The notes beneath the pieces are model-generated. The model ran no database searches. It saw only the letters and a list, made by a program, of their open reading frames with translations, and was not told where the DNA came from. Below, in pieces: positions 1 to 5,324 of a stretch of DNA of 6,169 bases. The DNA is taken from assembly GCA_011048485.1 (NCBI GenBank), contig DSDX01000371.1, positions 1-6,169 on the forward strand, in the 5' to 3' direction. Position 1 is the first letter of the stretch, and the number at the start of each line of letters is the position of its first letter. The position numbers and the translations under genes are program-made. The DNA comes from Candidatus Aminicenantota bacterium. Lineage in GTDB: Bacteria; Acidobacteriota; Aminicenantia; Aminicenantales; Saccharicenantaceae.

Positions 1-543
<543 letters not shown>

Positions 544-572
<29 letters not shown>

Positions 573-1281
573 CGGCGAGACCCTCGACTCGTTCTATCAC
601 GGGCGGATCCGCGTCCTCCAGACCAGGCGAGGCTATCGCTTCGCCGTCGACGCGCCGCTGCTCGCCGGCTTCATCCGGACCCGGCCCGGCGACGAGGGGC
701 TCGAGCTCGGGACGGGCAACGGCGTCATCTCCCTTCTCCTCAGCGTCAAGCCGTTCAGGAAGATCACGGCCCTCGAGCTCCAGGCGGGGTTGGCCGACCT
801 GGCCCGGCGCAACGTCGAGCTCAACGGCCTCGAGGGCCGGATCGAGATCGTCAGGGCGGACCTCCGGACCTACGAACCGGGCCGAAAATTCGATCTCGTC
901 TTCTCCAATCCCCCTTATATAAGGAAGTCGGCCGGGATCCTGGGCCCCTCGGCCGAGCGCTCGGCGGCCAAGCACGAGCTGCACGGCGGCATCGGCGAGA
1001 TCATGGACAGGACGGCCGCCTGGCTGGCCCCTGGGGGAAGGGCCTGTTTCGTCTATCCGGAGAAGCGACGGACGGACTTCGCCCGGGCGGCCAGCGCCCG
1101 GGACTTCCGCGTCCTGCGCTTCAGGCACGTGCTGCCGCGGGCGGGCGAGCCGCCCAACCTGTTCCTGGCAGAATTGGGGCTCTTGGCCGAGGGTCACCCA
1201 GAACTCATGCCCCCGCTCGTCCTCTACGGGCCCGACGGCAGGTACACGGCGGAAGCCGAGGCCGTCTTCGCCGGCCCTTGA
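544..1281 (+). CDS. TrmN6/YfiC-like SAM-dependent N6-adenine methyltransferase
   Basis: This 245-residue class I methyltransferase belongs to the TrmN6 (tRNA1Val A37-N6) group. The family opening motif is present: LQTRRGYRFAVDAPLLAGF (residues 25-43). The SAM-binding motif I is LELGTGNG (53-60), followed by an acidic strand end LELQ (77-80), then RADLR (104-108). The catalytic NPPY tetrad is at 122-125 (FSNPPYIRKSAG), diagnostic of enzymes that methylate an exocyclic amino group such as N6 of adenine. Length matches the family. The ATG at 544 is supported by GAGG at 531-534 and by conservation starting soon after it. The gene overlaps atpC by 29 bases and has no visible promoter, so it is probably expressed from the atp operon. 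The exact substrate is inferred: other NPPY enzymes (rRNA or protein-release-factor methylases) are close relatives, but the GYRFAVDAPLL opening favours TrmN6. It ends in tandem stops TGA TAG. Confidence 0.88.
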
Positions 1282-1290
1282 TAGGGCCGG
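1271..1290 (+). terminator. Hairpin on the stop codon of the methyltransferase gene, possible operon terminator
   Basis: CCGGCCCT (1271-1278) and AGGGCCGG (1283-1290) form a perfect 8-bp GC-rich stem, and the TGAT loop contains the TGA stop. The position, exactly at the end of the last gene of the atp transcript, suggests termination or 3'-end protection. No U-tract follows (the next bases are GCTCGGGACG), so it is not a classical intrinsic terminator. It could instead block 3' exonucleases or act with Rho. Confidence 0.4.
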
Positions 1291-1332
1291 GCTCGGGACG
1301 CTCCTTCTCCGGCCTCACCCCCGGCCGTGCTC

Positions 1333-1364
1333 GCCGCTCCAAATGCCTCAAAGGCACCAGCGGC
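1333..1364. repeat. Nested inverted repeat (two-step hairpin)
   Basis: The outer arms GCCGCT (1333-1338) and AGCGGC (1359-1364) enclose an internal loop and the inner arms TGCCT (1344-1348) and AGGCA (1352-1356) with a CAA loop, giving 11 paired bases in 32. It is followed within about 12 bases by the self-complementary GGGGGCCCCC (1376-1385). The function is unknown. It lies about 50 bases past the methyltransferase stop, so it could be part of that transcript's 3' end. Confidence 0.4.
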
Positions 1365-1422
1365 TCCGCGCGGGCGGGGGCCCCCAGTCCGTCGCGTCGT
1401 ATCCCTCGCCCATCTTCTTAGG

Positions 1423-1650
1423 TTCTTCTCGCATCTCCGGGATTCCCTCGCGAGGCGGCGAGAGGCGTTGCCTCGAAGATCCCGGTTGCGCGAGCTCTCT
1501 TTTAATGTTTCGCAGAAATCCGCCTCCGTGTCTGCTCCGGCAGATTTCTTACTTCCGCTCGCTTTGTTCGCTTCGGTCGGATGGTCCGGGGAGCCAGAGG
1601 CAATGCCCTGAGCGAAGCCGATGAGAGGGATTCTCCCGGAATCGGAAGAA
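1423..1650. other. Possible long rod-shaped RNA fold or palindromic repeat
   Basis: A series of collinear complementary segments can be nested by eye. They are 1423-1428 with 1645-1650, 1436-1442 with 1634-1640, 1445-1449 with 1625-1629, 1456-1459 with 1617-1620, 1464-1474 with 1597-1607 (11 pairs, one G-U), 1480-1485 with 1586-1591, 1490-1495 with 1557-1562, and 1514-1520 with 1543-1549 (AGAAATC/GATTTCT). Together they would make one unbranched rod of roughly 50 pairs over 228 bases. GC-rich sequence folds readily, and each helix alone could be chance, so only the ordered nesting is suggestive. The strand that would be transcribed is unknown, and I do not recognise a named RNA family: 6S, tmRNA, SRP and RNase P signature sequences were not found. 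Confidence 0.25.
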
Positions 1651-1656
1651 GAGTCG

Positions 1657-1685
1657 AAAAAAAGGGGGGCGCTTGCGCGTCCCCC
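1657..1685 (-). terminator. Intrinsic terminator-like hairpin with U7 tail, minus strand
   Basis: Read on the - strand, GGGGGACGC (1685-1677), a GCAA tetraloop and GCGCCCCCC (1672-1664) form a 9-position stem with one A-C mismatch. Seven T residues (1663-1657) follow directly. A GC-rich stem, a GNRA loop and a U7 tail are the hallmarks of Rho-independent termination. It would stop transcripts coming leftward from the multidomain gene, about 320 bases past its stop codon, or end a separate small RNA. On the + strand the stem closes with a G-U pair, but there the A-run precedes it, so termination is expected only leftward. Confidence 0.6.
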
Positions 1686-1696
1686 AACAAACCGGC

Positions 1697-1757
1697 GGAG
1701 GATGAGACGCTTGGGGTTCGCCGTCAGGACCCCAGGGCAGTTGGCGTCTCTTCCTCC
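1697..1757 (-). ncRNA. Strong stem-loop, candidate structured RNA element upstream of the U7 terminator
   Basis: GGAGGA (1697-1702) pairs with TCCTCC (1752-1757), then a single T-T mismatch, then GAGACGC (1704-1710) pairs with GCGTCTC (1744-1750): 13 Watson-Crick pairs interrupted once. Inside, TGGGGT (1712-1717) pairs with ACCCCA (1729-1734), leaving an 11-base apical loop and a 9-base bulge GGGCAGTTG on one side. A two-part 13-bp stem is unlikely by chance at this spacing. On the - strand it is followed after about 11 bases by the hairpin-U7 terminator, the arrangement expected at the 3' end of a small RNA or of a structured 3' UTR. Strand and function are inferred. It could also be a DNA repeat such as a REP/MITE-like palindrome. 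Confidence 0.4.
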
Positions 1758-1769
1758 TCCCTCCCCCCT

Positions 1770-1795
1770 AAAAAGCGGACCAAGCCCCGTTCCGC
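1770..1795 (-). terminator. Weak terminator-like stem with T5, minus strand
   Basis: On the - strand GCGGA (1795-1791), an 11-base loop and TCCGC (1779-1775) are followed immediately by five T (1774-1770). The stem has only 5 bp and a large loop, so this is a much weaker candidate than the one at 1657-1685. It may be a first, leaky stop for the multidomain gene's transcript. Confidence 0.25.
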
Positions 1796-1855
1796 CGCCG
1801 CCATTTTCGGGCTCCCTCGGCTGAAAGGTTCATGGTCGTCCTCGGAACTGCCCTC

Positions 1856-1884
1856 ACAATGGGTTCGGCGGCGATGGCTGTCAA
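1856..1884 (-). promoter_or_regulatory. Possible sigma70-type promoter for a leftward small RNA
   Basis: On the - strand there is a perfect -35 TTGACA (1884-1879), a 17-base spacer and CATTGT (1861-1856), which keeps the A2, T3 and T6 positions of TATAAT. A transcript from here would start near 1849 and reach the U7 terminator at 1657 after about 190 bases. The weak -10 box makes this tentative, and one perfect hexamer in 6 kb is not proof. Confidence 0.22.
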
Positions 1885-2002
1885 GGGACATGGAGGTCGT
1901 TGCGCACCTTTTCGCTTTAGTGACCCATCGTGTCCCATCACCCCGGCGATGACAGGCTTCCCCCGCGCCGGCCGGGAGCGCTAACTCGGAGTCTGGCCCC
2001 GG

Positions 2003-4354
2003 CTATTTGACAGGTTGAATTCCCGTCGGGCCGGGCTGGCCCAGGTACCTGTCCAGAAAGCCGAGCATGTCCCGGCGGTACTCGTTGAGGAGCCAGACCG
2101 AGTGCCCCGTCGGGTAGACGATCAGGTGTTTTTGGCCCTCCGGGGTGCCGAGAAGCCGGAAGAGCAGGCGGGCGTTCGTGTCGAGCGGGTAGAACGCGTC
2201 GTAGCGGCCGTGCTGCATCAGGACGGGGACGCCGACCCGGGGAGCGAAGTTGACGGCGTCCCATTCGGGGGAGCCGCGGTCGGGGGCGTACATCTCCCAG
2301 TAGAAGCCGCCCCCGACGAAAACGGCGGCGCTGAACCGTCGCTCCAAGGCCACGTGGATCGGCCCCGCGTACGCTCCCCAGCTCAGCCCCTGGTAGGCGA
2401 TCCTCTCAGGATCGAAATCCGGCCGGGTCTCCAGGTAATCCAGCGTCCGGGCCAGCTCCCGGTGGTGCCGGACCATCCTGTCGCGCAGGAACTCTCGGCT
2501 GCGCGGCGGCAGCGACTTCTCCCGCCGCTCGAACGTGTTCCAGAGCACGGGAAAGACGAAGGCCCGCCCGCCCTTGGTGAAGAGCTCCACCTCGCGGCTC
2601 TTGACCGTCGCGTAGTCGAAGACCGAGTCGAGCGACATGGACGAAGAACCCGGGACGTAGACGACGGACTGGAAGGGGGGCGAAGCGTTCCTCGGCAGGA
2701 ACAGGTAGGCGACGATGCGCGCGCCCCCGCCGGCGTCCAGGAACGAGACCTTCTCCACGACGGTGTCGGGGGACCACTCCCGCCATGATTCGACCCGGGC
2801 GGCGAGGTCCGTCCTGGTATAGGCGTAGAGCGCCCGGTAGGCCTCGAAGACGGGGTCCGGGCAGGGCCTCATGGCCGCGTAGTCGGGCTCCGGCCTGATC
2901 TCGAGCGGCGCGTGGGCGCTCTCCACGGCGCCTCCCTCCCCGGCGTCCTTCATGCATCGGAAACCGAAATTGCCGGCCCGCATGAACGGGGGGTAGTGGT
3001 CGAACAGGAAGAACCAGTACTGGGCCTCGTTCCAGGCGCCCCCGAGATTGACCCTGCCGCCGCCGGCCTCGTTCGAGCACCACTCCTTGGCGTTGCCGGC
3101 CATGTCGTAGGCGCCGAAGGGACCGGGGCCACCGGAGGCCCCGCAGGGGACGAGGGCCTGGCCGCCCAGGTTGCTCGAAGGGACCATGTAGTCAACTTCG
3201 CGCAGAAGACCGGCGGCCAGGTTCCAATGATAGGCGCTGGGAAGGCGCTTGCCGGCGAACGCGGCGTAGGCGGCGGCCTCGTACCAGCTGACGCCGGTGA
3301 CCGGATAGTCCTCCGTCCCGGCCGGGCAGGCCCCCTGATCCCAAGTCGCGGGGCCCGGCCTCCCGGAGCGGTCGACGAAGTCGCGCATGGCCTCTTCCCA
3401 ACCCAAGGCCTCGCCGTCCCGGACGAAGGGCTGTTCCCAATAGCGGCGGTCCCCATAGCCGCCCGCTTCGACGAAAACGCGGTATTCGCGGTTGGTGACC
3501 TCGTACCGGTCGATCCAGAATGCCCCCAGCGCCAAGGGAGGCACGGATCGGACCTGGAACTGGGACAGGGCGCAGATGCCGCCGGGAACGCGGACCATGC
3601 CGGGCGGGACGCGCCCGGCCTCGTCGAGACGGACGCGGATTAGTTCCGCCTCCCCCGCGGGGATGTTGATGCTCCCTTCGGTCTCGGCGAAGCCTGCCTG
3701 AACGATCCGCCAATGCTTGGGCCCGACGGACAGTCGCCGGTCCATGACGGGGGTCCGGCCCCAAAGGCGCCACGGGGCCTCGGGATCGTCGTAGGGGCGG
3801 ATGAACGCTTCGGCGCCGGGGGGATCCGTTTCGATCGTGAGGCGCCCGGCGACAAGAGGCATGAGCTGGGCCAGACGGGGGCTCGAAGGCGCGATCCTCT
3901 CGACCCGCAGGGCCAGCTCATAGGCCCTCTCCTTGTCCGGCGTGAGGACCAGGCGCTCGATCTCGGGGAGCGCGATGTTGTCGGCCCAGCGGAGCCTCGA
4001 TTGCCGGACGACGAGAAAAGCGGCGACCGCGGTCGCCGCCGCGGCCAGAACAGCCAGGCCGGCGATCAGGCCGATATTCCAGGGCGGCAGGGTCGGGAGC
4101 CCTGTCCGGGCTTCGGTCCCGCGCCGGGCCTGCTCGGCGCCCCGGCGTTCGCGGCCGGGCTCGCGCTCCGAGGACGTTCGTTCAAGCCATCGGTCGAGCT
4201 CGTCGGGATAGGCGAAGACGCGGGCCCGGGGCGAGCCGTCGAGACGATGGACGGGAAGCCCGTGCTCGCGCTCCCACAGCTGGCAGGTGCGGACGTTGCG
4301 GCCGAGGTGGTCGGCGATCTCCTTCCAGGATTCGAGGATCCGCCCTTTGTCCAT
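2003..4354 (-). CDS. Membrane-anchored HTH - PEGA - SUMF1-fold - alpha/beta hydrolase fusion protein
   Basis: This is a 783-residue protein. Residues about 5-57 are a MerR/excisionase-like winged helix (SWKEIADHLGRNVRTCQLW, then EHGLPVHR and FAYPDELDRWL). A basic, Arg/Glu-rich linker (about 58-88) leads to one membrane segment at about 94-116, so the head should be cytoplasmic and the rest outside. A helical stretch (120-165) and a PEGA-like domain follow (about 171-244: LTIETDPPGAEAFIR, GRTP, GF). Residues about 252-467 are a SUMF1/formylglycine-generating-enzyme fold (GMVRVPGG, FWIDRYEVTNREY, YPVTGVSWYEAAAYAAFAGK, YDMAGNAKEWC, LGGAW, NFGFRC). The cysteine pair of true FGEs, expected between GGAW and GFRC, is absent. 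About 530-775 is an alpha/beta hydrolase with nucleophile elbow GLSWG (Ser658), GRYDAFYP (Asp719) and GHS (His751). The start ATG has AGAGGG just upstream, with short spacing. The likely role, a membrane-bound regulator with an extracytoplasmic sensor or enzyme part, is inferred. I do not know its substrate or target genes. Confidence 0.85.
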   Translation of the reverse strand: MDKGRILESWKEIADHLGRNVRTCQLWEREHGLPVHRLDGSPRARVFAYPDELDRWLERTSSEREPGRERRGAEQARRGTEARTGLPTLPPWNIGLIAGLAVLAAAATAVAAFLVVRQSRLRWADNIALPEIERLVLTPDKERAYELALRVERIAPSSPRLAQLMPLVAGRLTIETDPPGAEAFIRPYDDPEAPWRLWGRTPVMDRRLSVGPKHWRIVQAGFAETEGSINIPAGEAELIRVRLDEAGRVPPGMVRVPGGICALSQFQVRSVPPLALGAFWIDRYEVTNREYRVFVEAGGYGDRRYWEQPFVRDGEALGWEEAMRDFVDRSGRPGPATWDQGACPAGTEDYPVTGVSWYEAAAYAAFAGKRLPSAYHWNLAAGLLREVDYMVPSSNLGGQALVPCGASGGPGPFGAYDMAGNAKEWCSNEAGGGRVNLGGAWNEAQYWFFLFDHYPPFMRAGNFGFRCMKDAGEGGAVESAHAPLEIRPEPDYAAMRPCPDPVFEAYRALYAYTRTDLAARVESWREWSPDTVVEKVSFLDAGGGARIVAYLFLPRNASPPFQSVVYVPGSSSMSLDSVFDYATVKSREVELFTKGGRAFVFPVLWNTFERREKSLPPRSREFLRDRMVRHHRELARTLDYLETRPDFDPERIAYQGLSWGAYAGPIHVALERRFSAAVFVGGGFYWEMYAPDRGSPEWDAVNFAPRVGVPVLMQHGRYDAFYPLDTNARLLFRLLGTPEGQKHLIVYPTGHSVWLLNEYRRDMLGFLDRYLGQPGPTGIQPVK

Positions 4355-4398
4355 CTGCCCTCTGGACTTGGCGAGAGGCTAGACACCTCTACGTCCAT

Positions 4399-4427
4399 AA
4401 TCTAGGTCGGGAGGCGCCGGTGGTCAA
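4399..4427 (-). promoter_or_regulatory. Sigma70-type promoter of the multidomain gene
   Basis: On the - strand: -35 TTGACC (4427-4422, 5 of 6), a 17-base spacer, and -10 TAGATT (4404-4399, 4 of 6 including T1, A2 and T6). Transcription would start near 4392, leaving a leader of about 38 bases before the ATG at 4354. It lies between mazF and the multidomain gene, so the latter need not depend on the mazEF promoter. Confidence 0.5.
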
Positions 4428-4458
4428 GAGAAAACATCGGGCCGGTCGGCCACGGCCC
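4425..4458 (-). terminator. Candidate terminator of mazEF
   Basis: On the - strand GGGCCG (4458-4453), an 8-base loop and CGGCCC (4444-4439) form a 6-bp GC stem. A T-rich run, TGTTTTCTCTT (4435-4425), follows. It begins 12 bases past the mazF stop and its tail abuts the -35 box of the next promoter, which suggests two separate transcription units. The T-run is imperfect and starts 3 bases after the stem, so the strength is uncertain. Confidence 0.45.
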
Positions 4459-4470
4459 GGCGCGGCGGCG

Positions 4471-4836
4471 CTAGGCCAGGAGCGCGCGGGTCTTCGCCAG
4501 GGCTTCCTCGACGGCGCCGGGGAGGAGGGGGCAGATCCTTTCGGCGCGGAAGGAGCGCCAGTCGAAACTGAAGGGCCGGTCGGCCAAGACGACGCCGCTG
4601 ACGGGGCCGCCGGGCGGCATCGCGACCTCGAACGGATAGCCCGTTCCGCGGCGGACGAGCGGGCAGGCGAGGGCAAGTCCCGTGCGTTCGTTGTAGTCCT
4701 GAGGCGACAGGACAAGGGCCTCGCGGCTTCGGGGAGGACCGGTGGCCCGCTGGCGGTTTTCGCCTCCGGCGACGCGAGCGGGGCGGGAGATCCGGACGAC
4801 GTCGCCTCGGTCCGGAACATAGAAGACCTGTTTCAT
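4471..4836 (-). CDS. mazF: MazF/PemK-family endoribonuclease toxin
   Basis: This 121-residue protein has the MazF fold along its whole length. It has FYVPDRGDVVRI (residues 5-16), REALVLSPQDYNERTGLALACP (38-59), GYPFEV (66-71), the SGVVLADRPFSFDWRSFRAERI block (about 80-101) that aligns with E. coli MazF 'GVALADQVKSIAWRAR', and a C-terminal helix VEEALAKTRALLA. MazF proteins cleave mRNA at short motifs and are held inactive by MazE. The start is supported by CCTCC at 4843-4847 (GGAGG on the coding strand), 6 bases from the ATG. It lies 43 bases downstream of mazE in the usual antitoxin-toxin order. Oddities: Arg38 fits the conserved arginine, but the usual Ser/Thr after 'CP(I/C)' is Val61 here (CPLVRRGTGYPFEV), and the loop before the arginine (GGENRQRATGPPRS) does not match the common 'EQAGxRP'. 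Activity or RNA specificity may therefore be altered. Confidence 0.92.
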   Translation of the reverse strand: MKQVFYVPDRGDVVRISRPARVAGGENRQRATGPPRSREALVLSPQDYNERTGLALACPLVRRGTGYPFEVAMPPGGPVSGVVLADRPFSFDWRSFRAERICPLLPGAVEEALAKTRALLA

Positions 4837-4879
4837 TCAATCCCTCCGATCGACGTTCCGCCCGGCCTTCGCTTCCCCG

Positions 4880-5131
4880 CTATTCGCCCTTCTCTTCGTC
4901 TTCTTCGAACGCGGCCCCGTCCTCTGACGGGTGGATATTCTCCGCATTCACTCCGGCCAGAAGCGTCGCGAGGTCCCAGCTCCGCTCCCTGTCCGTCCTG
5001 ACGACGAGCCCGCGTTCGTCGAGCAGGAGCGTGACGGGCGCGTTCTCGGCCCAGCCCATCTCCTCGGCGAACGGCTTGGGAATGCGCAGAGCCAGGCTGT
5101 TGCCCCATTTCAAGATGCGCGCTTTTTTCAT
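4880..5131 (-). CDS. mazE: MazE-family antitoxin, AbrB-type DNA-binding protein
   Basis: This 83-residue protein has the classic MazE N-terminus ARILKWGNSLALRIPKPFAEEMGW (residues 4-27) and VTLLLDERGLVVR (33-45), forming the swapped-hairpin SpoVT/AbrB DNA-binding domain. The acidic C-terminal tail (NAENIHPSEDGAAFEEDEEKGE) is the expected flexible segment that wraps around MazF and blocks it. It is the first gene of the pair and should repress its own promoter, alone or with MazF. The ATG at 5131 has no recognisable Shine-Dalgarno sequence (AATCCTA precedes it), unlike mazF, which has a strong one. If the upstream promoter is right, the leader is only about 18 bases. Length and residues match functional MazE proteins. 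Confidence 0.92.
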   Translation of the reverse strand: MKKARILKWGNSLALRIPKPFAEEMGWAENAPVTLLLDERGLVVRTDRERSWDLATLLAGVNAENIHPSEDGAAFEEDEEKGE

Positions 5132-5144
5132 TAGGATTCAATAA

Positions 5145-5185
5145 TGTATATACAATAGATAAACATTTTTTGATTCCAATGTCAA
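5145..5185 (-). promoter_or_regulatory. mazEF promoter with palindromic operator
   Basis: On the - strand there is a perfect -35 TTGACA (5185-5180), an 18-base A-rich spacer and a weak -10 TATCTA (5161-5156). Just downstream lies the perfect 10-bp palindrome TGTATATACA (5145-5154), extendable with one mismatch per arm to TAATGTATATACAATA (5142-5157), 13 bases before the mazE ATG and over the expected start site. AT-rich palindromes at this place are typical MazE/MazEF autoregulation sites. The whole 5132-5180 stretch is an AT-rich island in GC-rich DNA. Confidence 0.55.
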
Positions 5186-5299
5186 GAGCCCCGCGAGATT
5201 ACAGGACTCCCACCTCCGGCGCCTCTTTGTCGCCAGGCATCTGCGGCATCCTCGGCTTGTCCGAGCTAATGGCGCGTGGTCCCGGCGAGCTAGGCTCTT

Positions 5300-5323
5300 C
5301 GGCGAACGCCGGGCGAAATTTCG
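5300..5323 (-). other. Small inverted repeats after the PEGA-protein stop
   Basis: CGAAATTTCG (5314-5323) is a perfect 10-bp palindrome starting 2 bases past the stop of the exported PEGA protein. CGGCGAACGCCG (5300-5311) is a second small hairpin. There is no T-run, so they are weak 3'-end candidates. The rest of 5190-5300 shows nothing I can identify. Confidence 0.25.
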
Positions 5324-5324
5324 T

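Larger units (their letters stand above)
1282..2002. other. Long intergenic region between convergent genes, no supported protein gene
   Basis: These 721 bases separate the + strand methyltransferase from the - strand multidomain gene, so both transcripts run into it. The short open frames I examined here (for example 1327-1611, 1581-1952 and 1832-1984 on +) show low-complexity arginine/serine/proline-rich translations with no recognisable domain and no convincing ribosome site. I therefore treat them as chance. The region does hold several inverted repeats, described separately: a nested hairpin at 1333-1364, a GGGGGCCCCC palindrome at 1376-1385, a CCTCGCGAGG palindrome at 1446-1455, a possible rod at 1423-1650, a terminator-like hairpin at 1657-1685, a strong stem at 1697-1757 and another T-flanked stem at 1770-1795. 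It looks like structured non-coding DNA or an interspersed repeat, not a decayed gene. Confidence 0.7.

Noticed and set aside
1735..1853. GGGCAGTT (1735-1742) complementary to AACTGCCC (1846-1853), a possible pseudoknot with the 1697-1757 stem
   Set aside because: An 8-base match at this distance is expected by chance fairly often, and it would compete with the better-supported local stem.
1327..1952. Overlapping + strand ORFs of 93-123 codons in the convergent gap
   Set aside because: Ser/Arg/Pro-rich translations in overlapping frames, no ribosome sites at proper spacing, and they cross the strong inverted repeats.
1832..1984. Small + strand ORF of 50 codons starting MVVLGTALTMGSAAMAVKGHG
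   Set aside because: Only an AAAGG three bases from the ATG and no family that I can support. The sequence felt familiar as part of an interspersed element, but this could not be verified.
1282..2002. tRNA, tmRNA, 6S, SRP, RNase P RNA or CRISPR array in the gap
   Set aside because: No T-loop GTTCRANNC in a cloverleaf context, no RNase P GAGGAAAGTCC, no tmRNA ends, no SRP tetraloop region and no regularly spaced repeats were found.
2406..3921. Other - strand frames at 2406-3083, 2950-3456, 3192-3773 and 3640-3921
   Set aside because: They are shifted frames of the multidomain gene with Arg/Pro/Ala-rich composition and no motifs. They do not show a frameshift in the main frame, which is uninterrupted.
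2015..4405. Long + strand frames at 2015-2788, 2912-3643 and 3713-4405
   Set aside because: All are antisense to the multidomain gene, whose domain motifs run through the whole length. Their translations show no recognisable fold.
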